Assembly (NCBI GenBank): GCA_947447975.1
Contig: CANFLU010000001.1
Coordinates: 186,001-250,000, forward strand
Direction: 5' to 3'
Length of the DNA stretch: 64,000 nucleotides
Origin: Comamonadaceae bacterium
Lineage (GTDB): Bacteria; Pseudomonadota; Gammaproteobacteria; Burkholderiales; Burkholderiaceae_C
Part shown: piece after piece, positions 38,101 to 45,388 of the stretch
Position numbering within the stretch: position 1 is the stretch's first letter
Layout of the letters: every line of letters starts with the position of its first letter
The notes under the pieces: model-generated
Database searches by the model: none
Seen by the model: only the letters and a program-made list of their open reading frames with translations
What the model was told of the DNA's origin: nothing
Program-made: the position numbers and the translations under genes

Positions 38101-38242
38101 CGTACAGGCCTTCGGCGGCGAAGGCCTGAGTGGCACCGGCCCCAAAGCTGGCGGGCCGCACTATCTTTACCGCTTTTGTGCCGAACGCACGGTGACGGTC
38201 AACACCACTGCTGCGGGTGGGAACGTGGCGCTGCTGGCGTAG
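35165..38242 (+). CDS. putA: Bifunctional proline dehydrogenase / glutamate-semialdehyde dehydrogenase
   Basis: 1025-residue trifunctional-family enzyme in its short form. The first half is the FAD proline dehydrogenase barrel (ISIKLSALHPRYE, LTIDAEEVDRLE, RLVKGAYWD, FATHNAATI). The second half is the NAD-dependent P5C dehydrogenase (ISPWNFPLAIF, GFTG-equivalent VFTGSTEVAK, PLIAETGGINAM, and catalytic Cys813 in SAGQRCSAL). The N-terminus starts directly in the catalytic part and lacks the ribbon-helix-helix DNA-binding domain of E. coli PutA (1320 residues), so it cannot autoregulate; the divergent Lrp-type protein presumably does. Substrate channelling between the domains is known for this class. 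The ATG at 35165 has GGAG nine bases upstream. Confidence 0.96.
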   Translation: MLMQQRLPNPYRPEADIVAQRLRSLQDKLDWSAAAQVAAPWVQTVRDHPAPFWAMESLLQEYPISSAEGLALMRLAEALLRVPDMDTAIALTADQLGRADFAQSGDQVLARLSRAAIAMSKHFLPDAQGAGGSGLMGRLGAHTVVAATLRAVQLLGRQFVLGQTMAEAMRHADSARQAQSQGLRFSYDMLGEGARTAADAQRYLQSYSDAIAALAQTAVPGRGPQGNDGISIKLSALHPRYEEGQSARVMAELLPRLWDLCEQAARAHINLTIDAEEVDRLELSLEVLEALLPRVAQHWPQWRGLGLALQAYQSRALELVHTVVAMARRHRVGLMCRLVKGAYWDAEIKRAQELGLPHYPVFTHKHHTDISYLACAWALLDAPDVIYPQFATHNAATIAAIMQMGARSGGAFELQRLHGMGEGVYREVLKNPLMACRVYAPVGAHKDLLAYLVRRLLENGANSSFVHQLADPNLSVRDLLISPLRLESLGALPQPPHLFGSGEGVRANSGGMDFTVPAMRAPYLQALAQTRPGAPAQATVQDVHHAMQRAAASFKTWSRTSVEERSAALLRAADSLEQQSPQLCALLVHEAHKTWGDAQSEVREAVDFLRYYAHEALRIMQPLFMPVAHAYEWSGAGAATSTSAAQAGGAPWLPGVTGETNTLQLCGRGVWVCISPWNFPLAIFMGQIAAALASGNTVLAKPAEQTPQIAAEAVRLLHVAGIPHDALHLMHGPGETVGAALVAQSGVAGVVFTGSTEVAKIIQRALAAKPGPIVPLIAETGGINAMVVDSSALPEQVVDAVLSSAFRSAGQRCSALRLLCVHADIADTVLEMLQGAAQQLRVGDPADLATDLGPVIDAEAAATLQAHIARLHARHTCLFGPAWQTALAQDGCTLAHRICPHAYEVQSVADVDTEIFGPVLQVLRWQGNPLDTIEQINDLGYGLTLGIQTRIDSRAQAMAQAAHIGNVYINRNMIGAVVGVQAFGGEGLSGTGPKAGGPHYLYRFCAERTVTVNTTAAGGNVALLA

Positions 38243-38513
38243 GCTAAGCCGGCACAAGAAGGTCCTGCCCAAGAGTGAAATGGCCCGGCGATCCATGCGC
38301 ACTTGAGGGGCAATCACCGGCGGCTTAGGATGCCGTGCGCTTGCGGATACCAGGCCGCAATGGGGGCTGTGTTCGCAAGTCCCAAGGTCAGCAAGCTGGC
38401 GAGTTTGCGGCGACATCCCCAACGCGACTAGCACCTTTCTAATCCTTGGTTACCATGGTCTAAGCGGCGCCGCGAACCAGCAGCGGCGCTTCACAACAAA
38501 GAGGAGCGTGCGT

Positions 38514-40478
38514 ATGTGGATGGTGTGTCAACGCGCAGGGCTGATTGCCTTGGCAATGTGCATGGTGGCCTGCAGCAAAAACCAGGGCATAGGTGGATCC
38601 AGCAGCGACGCCAGCGCCAGTACGCAAAAAGAAAACGCCGCTGTTGCGCTGGCCATCGCGCAGGCGCCGACGCATGATTTCGATGATGCCAAACGCGGCC
38701 TGATTGCGCGGCCCTCAGGCCAGATACTTGCGGCTGATGGCCGCGTCTTGCGCGACTTTGCCGCCTATGATTTTCTGCAAGGTGCTGTGCCCGCTACCGT
38801 CAACCCCAGTCTGTGGCGCCATGCGCAACTCAACGCGAATATTGGCCTGTTCAAAGTGATGGACGGCGTCTACCAGTTGCGTGGTTTTGACATCGCCAAC
38901 ATCACCCTTATCGAAGGCAAGACGGGTTGGATCGTGGTCGATGCACTTACCTCGCGCGAGTCCGCTGCAGCGGCTATGGCGTTTGCCCAGCAGCACTTGG
39001 GTAAAAAACCGGTCAGTGGTTTGGTATTGACGCATGCGCATGCCGACCACTTTGGCGGTGCGCTAGGCGTCTTGTCCCAGGAAGAGGCGGTGCAACGCAA
39101 AGTGCCCATCGTCGCCCCGGCGGGATTTATGGAAGAGGCTACTAGCGAAAACGTGCTGGTCGGCACCGCCATGGGCAGGCGCTCGGTGTACCAGTTTGGC
39201 CGCGACCTGCCGCGTAGTGCCAAAGGCAATGTGGACACGGGCTTGGGCAAAGACGTGATCTACGGCAGCATCGGTATCTTGACGCCGACCTGGCTGATAT
39301 ACCAGGCCAATCAGCCTATGCAAATCGATGGTGTGGACTTTGTGTTTCATAACGTCCCCAATGCCGAATGCCCAGCTGAATTGAGCTTTTCGATTCCATC
39401 CATGAAGCTTTACGACGGTGCGGAAAACCTGTCGCAAACCATGCACAACCTGCTGCCCATACGCGGCGCCAAAGTGCGTGACGCTTTGCGTTGGGCTACC
39501 TACATGGAGCAGGCCCTAGAACAAACGCGCGAGGTCGAGGTGTATATCGCTTCGCACCACTGGCCGATATGGGGCAATGCGAATATCCAGCAGTTCATCA
39601 CCATGCACCGCGATGTATACAAATACACGCACGACCAAACCGTGCGCTTGATGAACGCCGGCTACACGCCCAATGAAATTGCCGACAAAGTGCAACTGCC
39701 TAAGTCCCTGGCCGAATTTATGGCAGTGCGCGGACACTATGGTGATTTACGCCACAACGTCAAAGCGGTGTACCAGTATTACCTGGGCTTTTTCGATGGC
39801 AACCCAGCGCACCTGAACCCCTTGGCGCCCATCGACCTTGGAAAGCGTTATGTGGACTTGGTCGGTGGCGCAGACAAAGCCATAGTGGCCGCGCAAAAGG
39901 CATTCGACCAAGGCGATATGCGCTGGGCGGCCGAGCTGCTCAACCATGTGGTGATGGCCGACGCATCCAACAAAGCTGCCAAAGAGTTGCTGGCCAAAAG
40001 CTACGAACAAATGGGCTATAGCGCCGAATCCGCCACCTGGCGCAATGCCTACTTAAGCGGCGCACAAGAGTTGCGCCATGGTGCCCCGGCGAAAGGCATG
40101 TCCAAGGCCGCAGCTATCGACCTCCTGCTCCAAACGCCGATGGAACGGTTTTTAGAAGCCATGGCTGCCAGCCTGGACGGCGCTGCGGCGGAGGGTAAAA
40201 ACTACCGCATCAACATCGTGTTGAGCGACCAGAAAGAAAGCTATGCCTTGTGGATAGATAACGCGGTATTGCATTTCAAACGCGGCCAGCACCCACAGGC
40301 CCATGCCACGCTGACATTGACCAAACCCTTGTTTGTAAAAATCATCGCCGGTAGCGCAGGCATGCAGGACACCTTGCTGAGCGATGACCTGACTGTCAGT
40401 GGCAGCAAAGTGGACCTGGTGCGCTTTTTTGGATTGATAGAAAAAGCACCGGGCACTTTCGGCATCGTGTCGCGTTAG
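38514..40478 (+). CDS. Alkyl sulfatase, metallo-beta-lactamase fold (SdsA/BDS1 type)
   Basis: 654-residue exported hydrolase. The N-terminus has a lipoprotein-like signal (LIALAMCMVACSKNQG), though Met rather than Leu at -3 makes lipidation uncertain. The metallo-beta-lactamase zinc motif THAHADHFGG is at about 171-180, with ASHHWPIWG and AECPAELSF further along. A dimerisation domain follows, and the last 110 residues form an SCP2-like domain that binds the alkyl chain. The family releases sulfate from primary alkyl sulfates such as SDS. The start at ATG 38514 has GAGGAG seven bases upstream and is preferred to a GTG at 38508. Upstream bases 38243-38513 show no gene. Confidence 0.92.
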   Translation: MWMVCQRAGLIALAMCMVACSKNQGIGGSSSDASASTQKENAAVALAIAQAPTHDFDDAKRGLIARPSGQILAADGRVLRDFAAYDFLQGAVPATVNPSLWRHAQLNANIGLFKVMDGVYQLRGFDIANITLIEGKTGWIVVDALTSRESAAAAMAFAQQHLGKKPVSGLVLTHAHADHFGGALGVLSQEEAVQRKVPIVAPAGFMEEATSENVLVGTAMGRRSVYQFGRDLPRSAKGNVDTGLGKDVIYGSIGILTPTWLIYQANQPMQIDGVDFVFHNVPNAECPAELSFSIPSMKLYDGAENLSQTMHNLLPIRGAKVRDALRWATYMEQALEQTREVEVYIASHHWPIWGNANIQQFITMHRDVYKYTHDQTVRLMNAGYTPNEIADKVQLPKSLAEFMAVRGHYGDLRHNVKAVYQYYLGFFDGNPAHLNPLAPIDLGKRYVDLVGGADKAIVAAQKAFDQGDMRWAAELLNHVVMADASNKAAKELLAKSYEQMGYSAESATWRNAYLSGAQELRHGAPAKGMSKAAAIDLLLQTPMERFLEAMAASLDGAAAEGKNYRINIVLSDQKESYALWIDNAVLHFKRGQHPQAHATLTLTKPLFVKIIAGSAGMQDTLLSDDLTVSGSKVDLVRFFGLIEKAPGTFGIVSR

Positions 40479-40491
40479 TCCGAAAGCACGC

Positions 40492-41574
40492 ATGCCGCTG
40501 GTCCTGTACGGTTCGACGATTTCCTACTTCACGGGAAAGCTTGAAGCGGCGCTGCGTTACAAAGAAATTGATTACCGCTTAGAGCCTATGCGCTCGCAAG
40601 CGCAGCGGGGCCTGATTCCGCAGGCCACCGGCGTGTTTCAAATGCCGGCTTTGCAGTTGGAAGACGGACGCTGGTTGACGGACTCGACGCTGATCCTGCA
40701 GTGGCTGGACCAGGCTTATCCGGCCTACCCGCTGCTGCCGCAAGACCCGGTATTGCGCTTTGTCAGCCTGCTGCTGGAAGACTATGCGGATGAGTGGCTG
40801 TGGCGCCCGGCCATGTATTACCGCTGGCACTACGCGCCCGATGCCGCACGCCTGAGCCGCCACATCAGCGAGGAATTGCTCTCCGACATGCCCGGCCCGG
40901 TGTGGCTCAAACAGTTTTTTGTGCGCCGCCGTCAGCGCGCTTTGTTTACGGTGGGCGACGGCGTTAGCGCAGACACCCAAGCGCATGTTGAGGGCATTTA
41001 CTTCCATACGCTGGCCGCCTTGGAGGCCATGTTGGCCAACCGGCCTTTTATGCTGGGCACCCGGCCTAGCTTGGTGGACATCGGCTTCTTCGGGCCCATG
41101 TTTCGCCACTTCAGCCAGGACCCGACAGCCGCCGTGCTCATGCAAGAACGCGCGCCTCACACCAAGGCCTGGGTGGCCCGCATGTGGGCCAGCCGCGGCG
41201 GCCAGTTGCAGGGCGAATTGGCGCCTATGCTGCCGCAAGACTTTGCGCCGCTGCTGCGCGATGTGGGCCAGGCCTACCTGCCCTATTTGCTGGCCAACGC
41301 GCAAGCCGTAGCCCAAGGCCACAAGCGTTTTGATGTGACCCTACAAGGCTGCGCCTACCGGCAAGTGCGCGCCTCGCGCTACCGCTTGCTGTGTCTGGAA
41401 ATGCTGCAACACCAATTTAGAGCGCTAAGCGCGTCACAGCGCACAGAGTTGGAGGTGGTGTTGGGCTCTAGCGGCATCACCTCCGCCTTGCGCGCCATCT
41501 TGCCCGCACGCAGTGGCGTGGATGTAGCCACCCACTCGGCTTTTGCGCCGGGCTTGCCCATGCTGGGTTTATAG
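40492..41574 (+). CDS. Glutathione S-transferase-like protein with C-terminal extension
   Basis: 360-residue protein. An N-terminal thioredoxin-like GST domain (LYGSTISYFTGKLEAALRYK, QMPALQLEDGRWLTDSTLIL) is followed by an all-helical GST C domain (ANRPFMLGTRPSLVDIGFFG). An extra region of about 110 residues at the end has no family that I recognise. The GST N-site Ser/Tyr (SYFTGK) is plausible for glutathione activation. It begins 13 bases after the alkyl sulfatase stop and is likely co-transcribed, hinting at a detoxification or surfactant-response role; that is inference. Confidence 0.8.
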   Translation: MPLVLYGSTISYFTGKLEAALRYKEIDYRLEPMRSQAQRGLIPQATGVFQMPALQLEDGRWLTDSTLILQWLDQAYPAYPLLPQDPVLRFVSLLLEDYADEWLWRPAMYYRWHYAPDAARLSRHISEELLSDMPGPVWLKQFFVRRRQRALFTVGDGVSADTQAHVEGIYFHTLAALEAMLANRPFMLGTRPSLVDIGFFGPMFRHFSQDPTAAVLMQERAPHTKAWVARMWASRGGQLQGELAPMLPQDFAPLLRDVGQAYLPYLLANAQAVAQGHKRFDVTLQGCAYRQVRASRYRLLCLEMLQHQFRALSASQRTELEVVLGSSGITSALRAILPARSGVDVATHSAFAPGLPMLGL

Positions 41575-41655
41575 GCCCGTGACGCGACCTAGGGTCTAGC
41601 GCTGTGCACGCATCGGTTCGAGCGAACGTTAGGCGCAACGCCGGAAGGCGTAGGT

Positions 41656-42096
41656 TTAGGCACCCATCAAAACAGAGATACCCCGCACCTTGGAAAAGTC
41701 GCGGTCGTGGGTGACTAGCGCATCGGCGCCTATCTCAAGGGCTGTGGCCACCTGGATGGCATCAGGCATCTTCAGCGCAAAGCGCGATCGCAGTTGTGCT
41801 GCTAGCACTGCAATGGGTGTGCTTAGCTCCACCACGCGGTAGCCGGCGAGCGCCTTTTCATAGCGCTTAGCCAAGGCGGTCTGCCCGCTTTTGTAGGGGC
41901 CCGCCAGAATTTCGGACAGGGTGATCGTCGAGAGCGACAGTACCAGTTCCTGTCGCGCTGCCGCTTCAAATAAACCGGTAAATTTGGGCGCGAATCGTGG
42001 GCGCGCTTCCAACACATAAATCCATGGCGCGCTGTCCACCAGCACCGTGCTACCAATCGCTAAGCCGCCCCAGCTGACAGCAGGGTCTGTAGCCAT
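41656..42096 (-). CDS. PIN-domain toxin (VapC-like)
   Basis: 146-residue PIN-domain ribonuclease. The acidic metal site is visible: Asp21 (VLVDSAPWIY), Glu62 (LSEILAGP), Asp112 (MPDAIQVATA) and Asp131/Asp133 (THDRDF). PIN toxins cleave specific RNAs when their antitoxin is lost. Its start codon directly follows the stop of the upstream antitoxin gene (TAA then ATG, no gap), the classic antitoxin-first order. The RNA target is unknown. Confidence 0.88.
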   Translation of the reverse strand: MATDPAVSWGGLAIGSTVLVDSAPWIYVLEARPRFAPKFTGLFEAAARQELVLSLSTITLSEILAGPYKSGQTALAKRYEKALAGYRVVELSTPIAVLAAQLRSRFALKMPDAIQVATALEIGADALVTHDRDFSKVRGISVLMGA

Positions 42097-42360
42097 TTAG
42101 ACCTGGCCCCATTCATCGCGCAATTGTGCAATCGTCTCGGCCGACTTCTTGCCCCACAAGCCTTTGCCGCTGCCCTGCAAGCTCAGAAATCCTTTATCTG
42201 ACCGCTTGTGCGCTTGCGCTAAATCTGCCAGCGGCACGATGGCTGCATACGGCTTACCATGTTTGGTGATGATGCTCGATTGCCCGGCATGGGCCTGGGC
42301 AATGAGTGTCGATAATTGAGCGCGGGCTTGTTCAAAGCCGTAGTGCGTGGGCGCAGCCAT
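42097..42360 (-). CDS. Phd/YefM-type antitoxin
   Basis: 87-residue protein with the Phd/YefM N-terminal fold: YGFEQARAQLSTLIAQAHAG then SIITKHGKPYAAIVPLADL. The C-terminal 35 residues are Gly/Lys-rich and probably unstructured until they bind the toxin. It should neutralise the adjacent PIN toxin and repress the pair by binding the palindrome just upstream of its start. Length is normal for the family. Confidence 0.87.
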   Translation of the reverse strand: MAAPTHYGFEQARAQLSTLIAQAHAGQSSIITKHGKPYAAIVPLADLAQAHKRSDKGFLSLQGSGKGLWGKKSAETIAQLRDEWGQV

Positions 42361-42373
42361 AGGGTCTCCAAAC

Positions 42374-42388
42374 TGTACAGTCTGTACA
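42374..42388. promoter_or_regulatory. Palindromic operator of the toxin-antitoxin pair
   Basis: TGTACAGTCTGTACA contains two TGTACA hexamers, each self-complementary, centred 9 bases apart, starting 14 bases upstream of the antitoxin ATG. Phd/YefM autorepressors bind such paired short palindromes (the YefM site core is TGTACA), so this is a strong candidate site. Confidence 0.7.
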
Positions 42389-42411
42389 TTTTAGGCGCAT
42401 CCCCTGCTAAT

Positions 42412-43203
42412 TTACAAGCCCCAGTCATATTCAATGCTGATAGGTGCGTGGTCTGAAAAACGGGTGTCTTTGTAGATGGCGTGTTGACGAGCGCCGGCCG
42501 CCAGCGCTGGCGTGGCCAGGTGGTAGTCCAAACGCCAGCCTACGTTTTTGGCATAGGCCTGCCCCCGGTTGCTCCACCAGGTGTAGGCCGCATCGGTAGC
42601 CGTAGGTTCGAGTTGGCGATAGACATCGACCAGGCCACCCTCGCTGAGCAAGCGCGTCATCCAGGCGCGCTCTTCGGGCAGAAAGCCGGAGTTCTTGCGG
42701 TTGTCTTTCCAGTTTTTCAAGTCGATTTCCTGGTGCGCAATATTGATGTCACCGCACAGCACAAATTCGCGGGAGCGCTTGAGCTTTTGCAAGTGCGGGT
42801 ACATGCCTTCCAGAAAACGGTATTTGGCCTCCTGCCGCTCCTCGCCCGAGGAACCGCTGGGGAAATAGCAGCTGATGATGGACAGCTTACGCTTAGGGGT
42901 ATCAAAGCGCAGTTCCACATAGCGGCCCTCGGCGTCAAATTCGGCAGAGCCATAGCCCACCCGCACATCGCTAGGTGCGTGGCGGGTGTATATGCCCACC
43001 CCAGAGTAACCTTTCTTCTCAGCGAAGTGAAAATGCCCGGCCATACCGGCCAAGGATTCAAACTGCCCGGCGACATCTACCGCTTGCGCCTTGACCTCTT
43101 GCACGCACAAACAATCTGCTTGCAAACTGTGCAGCCAGTCCTGCAGCCCTTTGCTGTTGGCCGAGCGTATGCCATTGAGGTTCAGGCTGGTGAGTGTGAA
43201 CAA
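42412..43203 (-). CDS. xth: Exodeoxyribonuclease III / AP endonuclease
   Basis: 263-residue DNA repair nuclease of the EEP family that incises at abasic sites and degrades 3' ends. Motifs are present in order: LNLNGIRSA, CVQEVKAQ (metal Glu), GVGIYTRH, YFPSG, GDINIAH, RLDYHLAT and SDHAPI (catalytic His). The conserved N-terminus begins at a TTG (43201-43203), with GGAG six bases upstream; no in-frame ATG fits, since the upstream extension runs through a duplicated transporter-gene fragment in another frame. The TTG start is therefore chosen. Confidence 0.93.
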   Translation of the reverse strand: MFTLTSLNLNGIRSANSKGLQDWLHSLQADCLCVQEVKAQAVDVAGQFESLAGMAGHFHFAEKKGYSGVGIYTRHAPSDVRVGYGSAEFDAEGRYVELRFDTPKRKLSIISCYFPSGSSGEERQEAKYRFLEGMYPHLQKLKRSREFVLCGDINIAHQEIDLKNWKDNRKNSGFLPEERAWMTRLLSEGGLVDVYRQLEPTATDAAYTWWSNRGQAYAKNVGWRLDYHLATPALAAGARQHAIYKDTRFSDHAPISIEYDWGL

Positions 43204-43276
43204 GCGGGTCTCCGGTAGATTGTTAGAAAGAAAGGAAGGAAGATAACCGAACCCTTGCAGCGCATTGCCTCGCGCG

Positions 43277-43385
43277 GTCTCAGGCACGCGTGGTCTGCAA
43301 CATGCCCCGGTAAATTTCCTCATCGCCCACCACGCCGACAAAGCCGCCCGATTTGCACAGCAGCACCGGGCGGCCGGTGGCGTGG
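43277..43385 (-). pseudogene. Duplicated 3' fragment of proV-like gene
   Basis: These 109 bases match 45386-45494, the 3' end of the proV-like gene, at 104 positions. Read in the same frame (43280-43385) they encode HATGRPVLLCKSGGF and GDEEIYRGMLQTTRA, then a stop. Only about 35 codons remain, with no start, so it is a fragment. It forms a direct repeat with the intact gene end, bounding the monooxygenase gene. Confidence 0.88.
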
Positions 43386-43387
43386 CT

Positions 43388-45196
43388 TTACTTCAGGTGG
43401 TTCACTGTCGCCTGCGCGTAGACCGGTGTAGGCAGGCCTTCGTAGCGCGCTTTAAGTTGCAGCGACAGGAACTGCGAATAGTGCCGACTTTGGTGCAAAT
43501 TGCCACCATGAATCCAAAGCTGGGCCTGGTTCGTCGGCTTCCACATATTACGCAGCTCGCCCTCCCAGGGGCCGGGGTCTTTGGTAGTGCTCGAACCTAG
43601 GCCCCAGACCTTGCCCACGCGGTCGGCCACTTCGGGAGAAACCAGATCGGCCAAGAACTGGTTCATCGAGCCGTAGCCGGTGGCATACACAATGACATCG
43701 GCCGGCAACTCGCTGCCATCACTCAAGGTGACCGACTTGGCGTTGATGCGCGTGATGTTGACGCCGCTGCGCAGCTTGATGCTGCCGTTGGCCACCAACT
43801 CGGAGGCGCCCACGTCAATGTAATAGCCCGAACCGCGGCGCAGGTATTTCATGAACAGACCCGAGCCGTCGTCGCCAAAGTCCAACATGAAACCGGCCTT
43901 TTCCAGACGCCCATAGAGGTCGGCATCGCGCCGCTTCATTTCCTCGTACACCGGGATTTGAAATGTGTGCATGATTTTGTAGGGCACACTGGCAAACACC
44001 AGATCGCCTTTGTGGTGGTCTATGCCGCTCTTGACTGCCTCTTCACTGTACAGGCCGCCCAGCGCCAACTCCATCAGCGAGTCCGAGGGCGCGATATGCG
44101 TGCTACTGCGTTGCACCATGGTCACGTCCACTTGGTGTTCCCACAGCGCGGCACAAATATCATGCGCCGAGTTGTTCGAGCCCAGCACCACCACTTTTTT
44201 GCCAAGGTATTTGTCCGGTCCAGGGTGCTTGCTGGAATGGTGTTGCTCACCTTCAAAACTTTCGGCGCCGGTGATGTGCGGTACGTTGGGGTAGCCCGAC
44301 ACGCCCATGGCAAACACCAATTGCTTGGGACGAAGGGTGATGGTTTTGCCTTCGCGCTCCACCTGCAACTCCCACTGCCCCGTGGCCTCGTCAAAGTGCG
44401 CTTTTTTGGCCTCGGTAGAGCCCCAGTAGTTCAGCTCCATGATCTTGGTGTACATCTCCAGCCAGTCACCGATCTTGTCCTTGGGCGCAAACACGGGCCA
44501 GTCGTCCGGGAAGGGCATGTAGGGCAGGTGGTCGTACCAGACCGGGTCGTGCAGACACAGGCTTTTATAGCGATTGCGCCAGGAGTCGCCGGGCTTGGCG
44601 TTTTTTTCAATGATGATGGTCGGCACACCCAGCCGTCGCAGGCGCGCCCCCAGTACGATGCCGCCTTGACCGCCGCCGACGATCACCACATAGGGCTGCT
44701 CGGTAAATCCCAAGCTTTGCTCCTCGTGCGCGCGCGCTTCCAGCCAGCTTTTGCGGCCTGGGTGTACGCCGTGTTCCGCGCCTTTAATGCGCTTGCTGCC
44801 GGTTTTCTCTTCAAAGCCTTTGAGCTCGGTCATGGTGGTTAACAGGGTCCAGGCTTTGTCGCCCTGGTCGGTGCCTTTCAGGCGCAGGTGCCCGCGCCCG
44901 CGTGCCACGCGCGTTTCGAAGGTGAACCAGGCATCGACCACACCATCGGCCTCGGTGGCCTCACCCTCCAAGGCGAAATGGCTGGCCGCCACATCGGCAC
45001 CGCGCGCCTGTACCATTTTTTCGATAGCGCCTAGGCCTTCCTGGGTACAAATATTCCAGGTAAAGGCCACCAGATCGCGCCAGTAGCAATCGGCGTCAAA
45101 CAGTGCTGCGGTGGCGGCAGCGTCAGGCCGGCCTAGCGCGGCACCAAAGTGTTCAAGCCAGGCGCTGGCGCGCCCGGACGGACTGGTCTGTGTCAT
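43388..45196 (-). CDS. NTF2-domain / flavin-containing monooxygenase
   Basis: 602-residue enzyme. Residues about 1-140 form a SnoaL/NTF2-like domain (FDADCYWRDLVAFTWNI). The rest is an FAD- and NAD(P)H-dependent monooxygenase: FAD motif VIVGGGQGGIVLGARL at about 175, second dinucleotide site VVVLGSNNSAHDICAAL and the ATGY motif VYATGYGSM. This class includes flavin monooxygenases and Baeyer-Villiger-like enzymes, often fused to an NTF2 domain; the substrate is unknown. The start at 45196 has AGAGGAG nine bases upstream. The gene lies in a 2.0-kb segment flanked by 109-bp direct repeats, which suggests insertion or duplication beside the transporter genes. Confidence 0.88.
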   Translation of the reverse strand: MTQTSPSGRASAWLEHFGAALGRPDAAATAALFDADCYWRDLVAFTWNICTQEGLGAIEKMVQARGADVAASHFALEGEATEADGVVDAWFTFETRVARGRGHLRLKGTDQGDKAWTLLTTMTELKGFEEKTGSKRIKGAEHGVHPGRKSWLEARAHEEQSLGFTEQPYVVIVGGGQGGIVLGARLRRLGVPTIIIEKNAKPGDSWRNRYKSLCLHDPVWYDHLPYMPFPDDWPVFAPKDKIGDWLEMYTKIMELNYWGSTEAKKAHFDEATGQWELQVEREGKTITLRPKQLVFAMGVSGYPNVPHITGAESFEGEQHHSSKHPGPDKYLGKKVVVLGSNNSAHDICAALWEHQVDVTMVQRSSTHIAPSDSLMELALGGLYSEEAVKSGIDHHKGDLVFASVPYKIMHTFQIPVYEEMKRRDADLYGRLEKAGFMLDFGDDGSGLFMKYLRRGSGYYIDVGASELVANGSIKLRSGVNITRINAKSVTLSDGSELPADVIVYATGYGSMNQFLADLVSPEVADRVGKVWGLGSSTTKDPGPWEGELRNMWKPTNQAQLWIHGGNLHQSRHYSQFLSLQLKARYEGLPTPVYAQATVNHLK

Positions 45197-45388
45197 TAGA
45201 AAGCTCCTCTGAATGGTAGATTTTTTGAACCGTAGGCCGGTGGCTAAGGCCCTTTGGCATGAGCTCCGCACCCGACTCCACAGTGAATCAGCCAAGCGCT
45301 ACTGTCAAGTACGCAATTACCCTAGGCAAGACTTTTCAAGTGCGACTTAGCTGCACCCTAGTGCGTAGGCCTGTTGCAGGCAGGCGTC

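Noticed and set aside
38243-38513. 271-base gap after putA examined for a terminator, small RNA or small gene.
   Set aside because: No convincing stem with a T run and no supported frame; only the alkyl sulfatase ribosome site is clear.
41575-41655. A GTTAGGC near GTTCGAGCGAAC looked like the end of an integron attC site beside a toxin-antitoxin pair.
   Set aside because: No matching inverse core at the right distance on either strand, no integrase and no second site.
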